A DNA stretch of 64,000 nucleotides. Source: Kitasatospora sp. NBC_01250 (lineage in GTDB: Bacteria > Actinomycetota > Actinomycetes > Streptomycetales > Streptomycetaceae). This document shows positions 1 to 7,542 of the stretch, piece by piece (positions within the stretch are counted from its first letter, which is position 1; each line of letters starts with the position of its first letter). A program made the position numbers and the translations under genes. The notes under the pieces were generated by a model. The model had not been told where the DNA came from, did not search any database, and saw nothing but the letters and a program-made list of their open reading frames with translations. Location of the stretch: positions 8,680,001 to 8,744,000 of the forward strand of contig NZ_CP108476.1 of NCBI RefSeq assembly GCF_036226465.1. The letters run 5' to 3'.

Positions 1-568
1 CGAGGCCCAGGGCTATCCGGCCGGTCGGCTCTTCGCGTTCGACTACGACACCTCGCAGTCCACCAACGAGACGGTGGCGGGACAGCTGTCCGCCTACGTC
101 GACCAGGTGCTGCGGCAGAGCGGCGCCGGTCAGGTCGACATCGTCGCGCACAGCCTGGGAAGCCTCTCGGCCCGCTGGTACGCCAAGTTCGGCGCGGGCG
201 GTGGCAAGGTCAGGAACCTCGCCACCCTCGGCGGCCCCAACCACGGCACCGACCTCGCCTGGGCCTGCAGCCTGTGGGACCAGGGCTGCCGCGACATGAC
301 GCCCGGCTCCTACGTCGTCAGCCACCTGGACGACGGCAGTGAAACCCCGGCGCCCGTCCGGTACTTCGCGTTCTGGTCGCCCTGCGACGAGCAGATCCTC
401 CCGAACGCGAGCGCCGAACTGGACGGCGCCGCTGACGTTCGGACCGGCTGCCTGAAGCACAACGCCCTGCTGACCGACCCCACGGTCGCCGCCCAGGTCA
501 TCGCGGCCCTGACCGACGCCCCGGCAGTGGGCGCCCACACCCCGGGATCGGGTGCCCACGACGGATGA
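1..568 (+). CDS. Class 2 lipase/esterase, 5'-truncated by window edge
   Basis: The frame is open from base 2 to the TGA at 566-568 (188 visible residues), so the start lies upstream of the window. It carries the alpha/beta-hydrolase nucleophile elbow AHSLGS (Ser codon 152-154), followed about 20 residues later by GGPNHGTD, a pairing typical of secreted class 2 (EstA/LipB-like) triacylglycerol lipases. A late His in KHNALL is in the right place to complete the triad. Cysteines in ACSLWDQGC and near CDEQ and TGC suggest disulfides, fitting an exported enzyme, but the signal peptide would be outside the window. The exact lipid or polyester substrate cannot be read from the sequence. Confidence 0.85.
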   Translation, partial: EAQGYPAGRLFAFDYDTSQSTNETVAGQLSAYVDQVLRQSGAGQVDIVAHSLGSLSARWYAKFGAGGGKVRNLATLGGPNHGTDLAWACSLWDQGCRDMTPGSYVVSHLDDGSETPAPVRYFAFWSPCDEQILPNASAELDGAADVRTGCLKHNALLTDPTVAAQVIAALTDAPAVGAHTPGSGAHDG

Positions 569-617
569 GGGCAGCAGCGTGGGCCGCGCCCCGGCGGGGG
601 CGCGGCCCACGGGCGGG

Positions 618-1517
618 TCAGTAGACGCCGCCGCCGGTGTTGACGATCGAGCCGACCGCGTCGGCCTCCTCGATCTGGTTGGTGACGAAGCGCCACGGCA
701 CGGTGAAGTAGCCGTTGGCGCCCCACGAGGAGCCCCACGAGTTGGCGATCTTCACGCCCTGGGAGTTGTAGCCGACGATGGCCACCTCGTGGCCGCCCAG
801 CGGCTGCCCGGCCAGTTCACTGCTGGTCGGGTAGTACGAGTAGTTGGCCGCGGTGGCGGGGGTGATGTCCTCCAGGCTCTGGTACACCTCGAAGGCGAAG
901 ACCACCGGCTGGCCCTTGGCGAGCGAGGTCTTGATCTCGCTCTGCAGGGAGCTGCCGGTGCGCAGGGCGGTGTAGCCGGAGAGCTTCCAGTGGGCCGCGT
1001 TCGTCTTCTCGGCCGCGGTGGGCTGGGTGGTGTAGTCGAAGTCGCCCTGCCAGTAGTCGGCCTTGGTGTCCAGGCCCTGGCTGGTCAGGATCTTGAAGTG
1101 CTGGCTCGCGTAGCTGCCTTGGTCGTCGCCCCGGGCGATCTGGGCGTAGGTGTACATCGGGGCGTGCGGAGCGCCCTGGATGCCCTGCTCGCCCTCCAGG
1201 ATGCCGATGGCCGAGTAGTCGATGGCCCACGCCACGCAGGAGCCGACCTGGCCCTGGTCGCCCACCTGCGGAAGGTAGTTGCTAAGGTCCACGCTGGCCG
1301 GCACCGTGGCGGCGGGGGCGAGCGCGTGCGGGGCCAGTGCGGCGCCGCCGCTCTGCTGCGCCGCCGGGTCGGGCAGCGCGCCGAGCGCGAAGTGGTGGTG
1401 GCCGTGGGCCGGGGTGGCGGGGGCCGCGACCGCGGCGGGGATCGCGGCTGCGCCGAGCGCGCCGGCTATCGCCAGGACCGCGATGGCACGGCCGCGCAGG
1501 CTCTTGTTCTTGGACAC
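618..1517 (-). CDS. Secreted papain-like (C1 family) cysteine protease
   Basis: The 299-residue product begins with a basic n-region and a long Ala-rich hydrophobic stretch ending near AAVAAPA (residues 1-33), a Sec-type signal peptide. A His/Ala/Pro-rich propeptide-like segment follows. The C1 core is clear: GDQGQVGSC with oxyanion Gln and catalytic Cys94, LGGHEVAIVGY with His243, and KIANSWGSSWG with Asn259. The length is short for a papain zymogen but normal for compact bacterial C1 peptidases. It is probably an extracellular protein-degrading enzyme. The gene is convergent with the upstream lipase, and both are predicted exported hydrolases. Confidence 0.88.
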   Translation of the reverse strand: MSKNKSLRGRAIAVLAIAGALGAAAIPAAVAAPATPAHGHHHFALGALPDPAAQQSGGAALAPHALAPAATVPASVDLSNYLPQVGDQGQVGSCVAWAIDYSAIGILEGEQGIQGAPHAPMYTYAQIARGDDQGSYASQHFKILTSQGLDTKADYWQGDFDYTTQPTAAEKTNAAHWKLSGYTALRTGSSLQSEIKTSLAKGQPVVFAFEVYQSLEDITPATAANYSYYPTSSELAGQPLGGHEVAIVGYNSQGVKIANSWGSSWGANGYFTVPWRFVTNQIEEADAVGSIVNTGGGVY

Positions 1518-1866
1518 GTGTGTTTGTTCTCTCTCTCGTGGGGGTCGCGCTGCCCGGCGGCGGATGGGGGCAGCCCGGCAGCGTCACAGAAAGCGGCTTC
1601 CGGGCCACAGGGCCGGCAGCACGGAACACGGTCGAACGGTCGAACGTCGAACAGGACGGCAGAGCAGGGCGGTTGAGGTGCATGAGGGGGGAACCGCGCA
1701 GCCGTCAGCGGAACATGACTCACCTTAGGCTTATGCGTTCCAAACAAACCAGGCCGTCTATTGGACATGACCACAACACGACAAACGGCTCTCATAGTCG
1801 ACACCGGGCTTGCGCTCGGGTCTCCGGTTGTGCCGCACCGCCGAGGCGAGTCCGGGCGCGCCCGCC
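1518..1866. other. Intergenic region between divergent genes, no gene seen
   Basis: These 349 bases separate the C1 protease from the iron-box gene. The part around 1720-1800 is visibly less G+C-rich than its surroundings, as expected for a promoter region. Open frames here on both strands lack coding-like codon use. No tRNA or strong hairpin was seen. Confidence 0.5.
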
Positions 1867-1903
1867 TTGACAGATTAGGTAAGGCTTACCTAATTTAGGG
1901 CCC
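1867..1903 (+). promoter_or_regulatory. Iron-box promoter (DmdR/IdeR type), probably leaderless
   Basis: TTAGGTAAGGCTTACCTAA at 1875-1893 matches the 19-bp DmdR1/IdeR iron box closely. It lies between a perfect -35 TTGACA (1867-1872) and a -10-like TAATTT (1891-1896), with an 18-bp spacer. The ATG follows seven bases after the -10, so the transcript is probably leaderless. Metal-bound regulator would cover the promoter, giving expression only under iron starvation. Confidence 0.82.
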
Positions 1904-2218
1904 ATGTTCCGCGATCACAGCGACGTCACCGGCCCGTCCACCGGCCCGTCCACCCGTCCGTCACGCCTGCGGGTCGGCCTGCTCCCCATCGACCCGCAGG
2001 CCGACCCCGGGCGCCGCACCTGGGTGGCCTGCCCCGGCTGCGACGACGCGCGCGACTGCGCGGCCTGCGCGGAGCGGCGCACTTGTGGTGAGCACTGGCG
2101 CTACCTGCTCTCCAACACCGGCAGTCTGCTCCACCTGCAGTGCCCCGCTTGCACGCACGTCTGGGACCACGAGACCGGCTTCGGTGCCACCCGGCACCAG
2201 CACTGCCGACTGGCCTGA
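1904..2218 (+). CDS. Iron-regulated small cysteine-rich protein, function unknown
   Basis: The 104-residue product has a Ser/Thr/Pro-rich N-terminus with a GPSTGPST repeat and then a Cys-rich body. Its Cys pairs are CPGC, CAAC and CPAC, with further single Cys and several His residues (EHW, DHE, RHQHC). This looks like a zinc ribbon or another metal-binding fold, not an enzyme. The start is fixed by the iron-box promoter, whose -10 sits seven bases upstream. It has no operon partner. Tight iron control suggests a role in the iron-starvation response, such as metal sparing or a regulatory adaptor, but that is inference. The family was not recognised. Confidence 0.7.
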   Translation: MFRDHSDVTGPSTGPSTRPSRLRVGLLPIDPQADPGRRTWVACPGCDDARDCAACAERRTCGEHWRYLLSNTGSLLHLQCPACTHVWDHETGFGATRHQHCRLA

Positions 2219-2244
2219 AGTCCCGCGCCGGAAACCCTCGTGCC

Positions 2245-3333
2245 CTACTGGGGCAGCCGGTTGTCGGCGCTCAGGACGTCGCCCTGCACCGCCGAGCCCG
2301 TCGCCCGGCGTACCGCGCCGATCGCCGGGTCGGAGATCGAGACGGTGAGCGTGCAGGACGGCTGCCCGGTGATGGTGTTGTGCGAGTCGACCGGCGGCGA
2401 GAGCCGCTGCAGCACCGCGTAACCGTTGATGCCGGGGCACAGGGCCTGGGCCGGCAGCGTCACCCGGGCGGACCCGCCGTGCGCCGCCCCGATGTGGATG
2501 GCGCCACTCGCGGTGCGGGGCGTGCCGGCGTCCAGTGTGACGGGCAGGCCGTGGGCGCCGGCGACCAGCCCGTCGGGGCCCTCGATCTCCACGGCCACGC
2601 CCTCGGGGCCCAGCGGCTGGCTCAGGTCCAGCGGCTGGAGGCCGTCGCCCGGCGCGAGGAGGAGGTCGATGGTGAACCGGCCCGGGTCGTGGGCCGAGCT
2701 CGCCCCGAACCCGTAGGAGCCGAGCATGAGTTGCGGGCCGGACGGCGGGCTGCCGACCGGCTCCGCGAGGGCGACGGGGGCGACGCCGGTGGTGCCGGGG
2801 GCCGAGGTGGGAGCCGATGCGGGAGCAGCGGGCAGCGGGAAGTGGTGGAACCCCTTGACGCCGCACTCCCCGCCGTCGGAGACCCCGCCCCCGGGCAGCG
2901 CGGCATCCGTCGACGGCCGCGGGGATCCGGGGCTGCCCTGGGACGGGGTGCGGCTGCCGGAGCCGAACGCGGACAGCAGCCCTTGGCTCGGTCCGACGGC
3001 GATGGTGACCAGGGAGAGCAGCACGGCCAGCACGGCCAGCAGCAGGTACCACGGCCTGGAGCGCTCCTTGCGCCCACGGGCGCGGGCCTTTCCGGCGGGC
3101 CCCGTCGACCAGCGGCGGCCACCGGGATCCACCGGGGGTTCGTGGTGCCAGCGCGCCGAGAGCATCCGGGTTCTGGCCGCCGGCTCCTTGACGGAGGCGC
3201 TGCGGATGAAGTCCTCGTCGAGCACCAGCCCGTCGAAGGGATCCGGTGTCGTCGGTTCCTGCTCCGGTCCCGGTTCCGGCCCCTGCCCCGGCTCCTCGGA
3301 GGGATGTGGTTCCTGGTCATCGGCTATCGGCAC
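2245..3333 (-). CDS. Single-pass membrane protein with extracytoplasmic domain, unknown
   Basis: The GTG at 3333 gives a 362-residue protein; an upstream extension would run into the divergent HD gene. The acidic, Pro/Glu-rich cytoplasmic N-terminus contains a short conserved-looking segment (LDEDFIRSASVKEPAARTRML) around residues 38-58. A Lys/Arg-rich stretch and a single membrane helix (YLLLAVLAVLLSLVTIAV) follow. The rest is a Ser/Pro linker and a roughly 200-residue domain rich in beta-type sequence, with Cys residues that may pair. It resembles the conserved SCO-type unknown membrane proteins of Streptomyces; no enzymatic motif was seen. Confidence 0.7.
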   Translation of the reverse strand: MPIADDQEPHPSEEPGQGPEPGPEQEPTTPDPFDGLVLDEDFIRSASVKEPAARTRMLSARWHHEPPVDPGGRRWSTGPAGKARARGRKERSRPWYLLLAVLAVLLSLVTIAVGPSQGLLSAFGSGSRTPSQGSPGSPRPSTDAALPGGGVSDGGECGVKGFHHFPLPAAPASAPTSAPGTTGVAPVALAEPVGSPPSGPQLMLGSYGFGASSAHDPGRFTIDLLLAPGDGLQPLDLSQPLGPEGVAVEIEGPDGLVAGAHGLPVTLDAGTPRTASGAIHIGAAHGGSARVTLPAQALCPGINGYAVLQRLSPPVDSHNTITGQPSCTLTVSISDPAIGAVRRATGSAVQGDVLSADNRLPQ

Positions 3334-3415
3334 GGCGTCAGTATGCCCGGGTGTCGCGGCACACCGTTCGTCGGGGATCATCGAACCCGGTAGCAGCGAA
3401 GAGGGGGACTCCGAG

Positions 3416-3922
3416 ATGGCAGCTCTGACGGTCGCCGAGGCCGACGCACTCGCGGCGCTGGCCCACGCCGGGCAGGTCGACAAGATCGGCGTTCCCTACG
3501 TCGAACACGTCCGCGCCGTGGCCCACGGGCTCGCACCCCTGGGCAGTGTCCTGGAGATGGCCGGGCTGCTGCACGACGTCATCGAGGACACGGACCGGAC
3601 CGCCGACCACCTCCTCGACGCCGGCGTGCCCCGGGCCGTGGTGGACCTGGTCCGGGCCGTCACGAAGCGCCCGGGCGTGCCCTACGACGAGATGATCCGC
3701 CAGGTGGCCGCCGATCCACTGGCCTGCCTGGTGAAGATCGCCGACAACGCCCACAACGCGCTCCCGGACCGCGCCGCCCGCCTGCCCGAGGACAAGCGAG
3801 CGCAACTGGCCGCGAAGTACGCCGCGGCCCGCCGGGTGCTGTGGCCGGCGGCGGAGCGCCGGGACGTCGAGACGATCCTGCGCCGGGTGAACCCGGCACT
3901 GCTGGCGGAACTGGACGCGTGA
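3416..3922 (+). CDS. Small HD-domain phosphohydrolase (SpoT/MESH1-like)
   Basis: The 168-residue protein has the metal-binding pattern of an HD hydrolase: His31 in YVEHV, His53-Asp54 in LLHDVIEDT and Asp110 in VKIADNAHN. The HDVIEDT and KIADNAHN blocks are characteristic of (p)ppGpp hydrolase domains of the RelA/SpoT and MESH1 type, although synthetase and TGS domains are absent. A role in hydrolysing ppGpp or a related nucleotide is therefore likely, but the substrate is not proven. The ATG at 3416 follows a purine-rich GAGGGGGACT. The gene is divergent from the membrane-protein gene. Confidence 0.83.
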   Translation: MAALTVAEADALAALAHAGQVDKIGVPYVEHVRAVAHGLAPLGSVLEMAGLLHDVIEDTDRTADHLLDAGVPRAVVDLVRAVTKRPGVPYDEMIRQVAADPLACLVKIADNAHNALPDRAARLPEDKRAQLAAKYAAARRVLWPAAERRDVETILRRVNPALLAELDA

Positions 3923-3938
3923 GGCGCACCGTTCGGAC

Positions 3939-3968
3939 GTGCCAGTGCCAGTGCCAGTGCCAGTGCCA
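3939..3968. repeat. Five tandem GTGCCA hexamers
   Basis: Five perfect head-to-tail copies of GTGCCA start 17 bases after the HD gene stop. The six-base period would keep any reading frame open. It lies between the HD gene and the truncated regulator, possibly at the join where the regulator lost its 5' end. Confidence 0.9.
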
Positions 3969-4202
3969 GGCCCGGCTCGCCGCCGGCACGAGGAGATCCT
4001 GCACCGTCGTCGGTCAGCGGCGGCGGCCACTGGCGCGACCCGCCTCGCCGCTCCCCGCGGTACCAGCAGACTTGGCGGCCAGCAGGGCGGTGCGGACGCG
4101 TACCGCGCCCTGAGGCGTGACGGGGGCTTCACCACCGACGGCCACTGCTCGGTTCCCAAGGCCCGCACAGCCGCGGCAGACGCCTGACCGGGGCACCGGG
4201 TC

Positions 4203-4517
4203 GTGGCACTCGGCACACTCGGAGTACCGGGCCGCTCGGGGCTGTTCGGGGACCTGGACGACCGGATGAACATCACCATCCAGCTGATGCCGTTCAGTGC
4301 CGGCTTCCACCCCGGCCTGGATGGGGCGTTCGTGCTCATGGGATTCGCGCCGCCGAATCCGAACGTCGTCTGGGTGGAGAATGGCCCCAACTCGGTGTAC
4401 TTCGAGGGGTCAGCTGACGTGGAGCGGTACACCGAGGTCTTCGACCACCTGCGGGCCCGTGCCCTCGGTCCACCCGAGACCCGTAACCAGATCAACAGGA
4501 GCCTCAAGGAGCTGTAG
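4203..4517 (+). pseudogene. C-terminal fragment of a DUF5753 (Scr1-type) XRE regulator
   Basis: The frame encodes the last third of a DUF5753 helix-turn-helix regulator. The giveaway is the order LPFSAGFHPGLDGAFVLMGF, then VVWVENGPNSVYFE, then DVERYTEVFDHLRARAL near the C-terminus. Full-length members have about 280 residues with an N-terminal HTH; here only 104 codons remain. An in-frame TGA at 4185-4187 lies just upstream, and no HTH is found in any frame back to the HD gene. A GTG at 4203 could still start translation. It ends two bases before the DUF397 gene, the normal regulator-partner arrangement. Confidence 0.8.
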
Positions 4518-4519
4518 GC

Positions 4520-4750
4520 GTGAGCACCACCAAGCCCGACCCCGCCGAGCTGGACTTCTCCGGCGTCACCTGGGAGAAGTCCCCGTTCAGCGGCGGCAAT
4601 GACAACTGCGTGGAGTTCGGGGTGGCCGGCGAGTTCATTGCCGTCCGCGACTCCAAGCGCCCTGAGCAGACGCCGCTGGTCTACACCCGTAACGAGATCA
4701 AGGCCATGATCCTCGGTGCCAAGGCCGGTGTGTTCGACCATCTCGTCTGA
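4520..4750 (+). CDS. DUF397 domain protein
   Basis: The 76-residue protein shows the DUF397 signature: WEKSPFSGGNDNCVEF near residues 17-32 and IAVRDSKRPEQTPLVYT after it. DUF397 proteins are the small partners of DUF5753/XRE regulators in streptomycetes (the WhiJ/BldB-like systems) and act with them in developmental control. GTG at 4520 directly follows the TAG of the regulator remnant, so the two were one operon. With its cognate regulator missing the DNA-binding part, this copy may be an orphan that pairs with another regulator. Confidence 0.85.
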   Translation: MSTTKPDPAELDFSGVTWEKSPFSGGNDNCVEFGVAGEFIAVRDSKRPEQTPLVYTRNEIKAMILGAKAGVFDHLV

Positions 4751-4788
4751 CCGGGCGTAGCAGTCGTCCGGAGTGATCGGCAGTGGAG

Positions 4789-4825
4789 TGGCGGCCGACC
4801 CCAGCGTCAGCGGGGTCGGCCGCCA
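4789..4825. terminator. Strong hairpin terminator after DUF397
   Basis: The arms GGCGGCCGACCCC (4790-4802) and GGGGTCGGCCGCC (4812-4824) pair perfectly around a nine-base loop, with one more T-A pair outside. There is no U tract, as is common for streptomycete terminators. It ends the DUF397 operon and insulates the downstream SOS cassette. Confidence 0.7.
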
Positions 4826-5015
4826 TCGTGTTTGTGCCTGCCCGGTGGTGGGTGGGTGCTGCGGGCGTGCGGGCGTTGGCGTTTGGGCGAGATAACGCTG
4901 CGTGTTCGCCTTGCTTCGTCCTGGGGATGCTCCCTGTTCGGTGGGATCGGTGGGTCTTCGCCAAGGCGGGACGCTTGCCGTTCCGAGGGTGTGGCTGTGA
5001 GCTGCGAGTATGACA

Positions 5016-5083
5016 TTGATTCGAACGGGTGATCGAACGATAGCAGAGCGAAATCCGGCTTTGCTTTTCCGTACACATGTTCG
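5016..5083 (+). promoter_or_regulatory. SOS control region with two LexA-like boxes before imuA'
   Basis: The actinobacterial/Gram-positive LexA box is CGAAC-N4-GTTCG. CGAACGGGTGATCG at 5022-5035 and CGTACACATGTTCG at 5070-5083 each match nine of ten defined bases. The first lies between a -35-like TTGATT (5016-5021) and a -10-like GATAGC (5039-5044) with a 17-base spacer. The second overlaps the imuA' ATG at 5077. LexA on both would block initiation and early elongation. The promoter hexamers are less certain than the boxes. Confidence 0.7.
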
Positions 5084-5772
5084 ATCCTGGTCTCGTGGAG
5101 GCATCACTCAGCGCACTGGCACCTCAGCTCCAGCAGGCCCGGCCCGGGCCGCTGGTGCCGGTGCTGCCTGCCCTGCGGGCGCTGCTGCCACAGCGTGGGC
5201 TGCGGCCGGGCACCGCTGTGTCGGTCGGCGGGGACACCGCACTGCTGCTCACGCTGGCCTCTGCCGCCACTGCGGCCGGGACCTGGTGCGGGGCGATCGG
5301 GCTGGGTGGGCTGGGACTGGTGGCCGCGGCCGAGCTGGGTGTGCGGCTCGACCGGTTCGTGCTGGTCGAGTCGCCGGGGGAGCGGTGGCCGGAGGTCGTC
5401 GCGGCGATGGCGGACGCCTTCGGGATCCTGCTGGTGCGTCCGGTCGGGCCGGTGGGCGGGGCGGTGGCGGCCCGGCTCGGTGCGGTCGCCCGTCGGACGG
5501 GGTGCGTGCTGCTGGTGGCCGGTCCGTGGCCGGGCGCGCAGGTGTGCCTGGAGGTCGTCGACCGGTCGTGGACGGGGGTGGGCCGGGGCCGCGGCCGGCT
5601 GCGGGCCCGCCGGATCCAGGTGACGGCCGCCGGGCGCGGTGCCGCGGCCCGGAGCCGCACGGTGGCGCTGTGGCTGCCTGACGAGAACGGGACGATCAGC
5701 CCGGTCGAGCCGCTGGTGACGGGCACCGGGCCGGTGGCCACCGGTGCGCGTGCTCCGCTGGCGGTGGTGTGA
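5077..5772 (+). CDS. imuA': ImuA'-like RecA-fold accessory protein of the mutasome
   Basis: The 231-residue protein looks like a degenerate RecA-type fold. The segment VGGDTALL (residues 50-57) sits where a Walker A loop would be but lacks the GKT/S, so ATP hydrolysis is unlikely. It precedes imuB and dnaE2 in the order known for mycobacterial and streptomycete mutasomes, where ImuA' connects ImuB with DnaE2 for translesion synthesis. Its stop overlaps the imuB start. The ATG at 5077 lies inside a LexA-like box and has no clear ribosome-binding site. A GTG at 5095 is an alternative start. Confidence 0.8.
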   Translation: MFDPGLVEASLSALAPQLQQARPGPLVPVLPALRALLPQRGLRPGTAVSVGGDTALLLTLASAATAAGTWCGAIGLGGLGLVAAAELGVRLDRFVLVESPGERWPEVVAAMADAFGILLVRPVGPVGGAVAARLGAVARRTGCVLLVAGPWPGAQVCLEVVDRSWTGVGRGRGRLRARRIQVTAAGRGAAARSRTVALWLPDENGTISPVEPLVTGTGPVATGARAPLAVV

Positions 5773-7382
5773 TGAGCAACAGTGCGATCAGTGACGGCGG
5801 GATCAACGGCGGCGCGATCAGGAACAGTGCGATCAGCGACGGTGCGATCAGTGACGGCGCGGCGCCCAGGGCGCTGGCCGCCTGGTGTCCCGACTGGCCG
5901 GTGATCGCCGTGCTCGGTCCGCACCCGGCGCCCGAGCGGCTGGTGGCCGTGGTCGAGCGCGGCCGGGTCCTGGCCGCCACCGACGCCGCCCGCGCCGCCG
6001 GTATCGGCCGCGGCCAGAAGGTCCGCACGGCCCAGGCCACCGTGGCCGGCCTGGAGATCCACGAGCGTCAGGCGGACGAGGAGGCGAAGCAGTTCGAGCC
6101 GGTCGCCGACGCCGTCGGCGCGCTCGCCGCGCGCCTGGAGGTGCTGCGGCCGGGGCTGCTGGCGGTCCCCGCCGACGGGCCGGCCCGCTACCACGGCGGG
6201 GAGGAGCGCCTGGTCGAGCGCGTCTACGACGCGATCGAGGCGGCCGGTCACGAGTGCCGGGTGGGCGTGGCGGACGGTCTGCTCGCCGCGCAGCTGGCCG
6301 CCCGGACCGAGCAGGTGGTACCCGCCGGACACAGCCCCCGGTTCCTGGCCGGCTTCCCGGTCGCCGAGCTCGGTGACGCGCGGCTGGCGGACCTGTTGCT
6401 CCGGCTCGGTCTGCCGACGCTCGGCCGGTTCGCCGCGCTGCCCGTGCGGGCGGTGGCGGACCGGTTCGGGGCGGCCGGCCTGGCCGCGCACCGCCAGGCG
6501 CGCGGCCTGCAGGCCAGGCCGGTGATCGCCCGTCCGCCGGGGCTCGACCTGACGGTGGAGGAACGCTTCGAGCAGCCCTCGCTGCTGGCGGAGCCGCTGG
6601 TGTTCGCCGCGCGGGCGCTGGCCGAGCGGCTGCACGAGGGCCTCGCCGCGGCGGGGCTGGCCTGTGAGCGGGTCGAGGTGGAGGTGGAGTGCGCCGACGG
6701 CACGTGCGCGGCGCGGGCCTGGCGTCACGAGGGGCTGCTGTCGGTGGGGGCGGTGGCCGAGCGGGTGCGCTGGCAGCTGCAGGCCTGGCAGCACCGCCGG
6801 GTCTTCGCCGAGGAGGCCGGCGGGGTGGTGGCGCTGCGGCTGGTGCCGGACGGCCTGGTCCGCGATCCGGGCCGGCAGCTGTCCCTGCTGGACGGGGACC
6901 GGGAGACGACCGAGCGGGTGGAGCGGGCGGTGGCCCGGGTGCAGGCGATCCTCGGGCACGCCGGCCTGGTGACGGCGGAACTGGCGGGCGGGCGCGGTCC
7001 GGCCGACCGCGTCGTGCGCACGCCGTGGGGCGACGCGCACCAGGAGCGGCGGGCGGACGGCCCCTGGCCGGGCCGGCTGCCCGCGCCCTCGCCCGCTCAC
7101 GTCCCCGCGGTGCCGCCGCCGGTGCGGCTGCTGGACGCCGACGGCCAGGAGGTCGCGGTGACCGCCCGGGCCGAGGCGTGCGGTGCGCCGGCCCGTCTCG
7201 TCCTGGCCGGCCGGGTGCTGGAGGTGACCGGCTGGGCCGGCCCCTGGCCGGCGACCGAGCGCTGGTGGGAGGAGGACGCCCGGCGGATGGCCCGGCTGCA
7301 GGTGACGGTCTCCGACGGGCGGGCCTTACTGCTGCTCGTCGAGGGCGGGCGCTGGCGCATCGAGGGCGCCTATGACAGCTGA
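5769..7382 (+). CDS. imuB: ImuB, inactive Y-family polymerase-like mutasome hub
   Basis: The 537-residue protein has a Y-family polymerase layout. The usual catalytic N-terminus with its acidic residue is replaced by AAWCPDWPVIAVLG, as in ImuB proteins, which do not polymerise DNA but bridge DnaE2, ImuA' and the sliding clamp. QLSLLDGD beginning near residue 370 is a good beta-clamp-binding motif. Translation could begin at GTG 5769 (GTGA overlap with imuA') or ATG 5772. The first 35 residues are an odd low-complexity repeat built on NSAISDGAISDG, encoded by near-identical 15-21-base units, and are not expected in the family. Confidence 0.88.
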   Translation: MMSNSAISDGGINGGAIRNSAISDGAISDGAAPRALAAWCPDWPVIAVLGPHPAPERLVAVVERGRVLAATDAARAAGIGRGQKVRTAQATVAGLEIHERQADEEAKQFEPVADAVGALAARLEVLRPGLLAVPADGPARYHGGEERLVERVYDAIEAAGHECRVGVADGLLAAQLAARTEQVVPAGHSPRFLAGFPVAELGDARLADLLLRLGLPTLGRFAALPVRAVADRFGAAGLAAHRQARGLQARPVIARPPGLDLTVEERFEQPSLLAEPLVFAARALAERLHEGLAAAGLACERVEVEVECADGTCAARAWRHEGLLSVGAVAERVRWQLQAWQHRRVFAEEAGGVVALRLVPDGLVRDPGRQLSLLDGDRETTERVERAVARVQAILGHAGLVTAELAGGRGPADRVVRTPWGDAHQERRADGPWPGRLPAPSPAHVPAVPPPVRLLDADGQEVAVTARAEACGAPARLVLAGRVLEVTGWAGPWPATERWWEEDARRMARLQVTVSDGRALLLLVEGGRWRIEGAYDS

Positions 7383-7401
7383 CCGATATGACAGCTGACC
7401 G
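7371..7401 (+). repeat. 15-bp direct repeat spanning the imuB stop
   Basis: TATGACAGCTGACCG occurs at 7371-7385, where its TGA is the imuB stop, and again at 7387-7401. The second copy provides an ATG that opens a frame through the 21-bp array downstream. This looks like a recent duplication of the gene end. Confidence 0.85.
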
Positions 7402-7412
7402 GGCCGCATCCC

Positions 7413-7517
7413 ACCACCACTGCACGCCACTCGACCACCACTGCGCACCACTCGACCACCACTGCGCACCACCCCACCACCACTGCACACCACTCGGCCA
7501 CCGCTGCACAGCACGTG
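7413..7517 (+). repeat. Five 21-bp tandem units between imuB and dnaE2
   Basis: Units at 7413-7433, 7434-7454, 7455-7475, 7476-7496 and 7497-7517 follow a consensus beginning ACCACCACTG and ending ACCACTCG. The first four are nearly identical and the fifth has diverged. Because 21 is a multiple of three, a frame from ATG 7388 reads through as His/Cys-rich heptads (HHCAPLD-like) and ends inside dnaE2 at 7597. No spacers are present, so this is not a CRISPR. Confidence 0.9.
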
Positions 7518-7542
7518 GCACCACCGGAGCAGGACCGCCGAC

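Noticed and set aside
7413..7517. CRISPR array
   Set aside because: The units are contiguous 21-bp repeats without spacers, and no cas genes are nearby.
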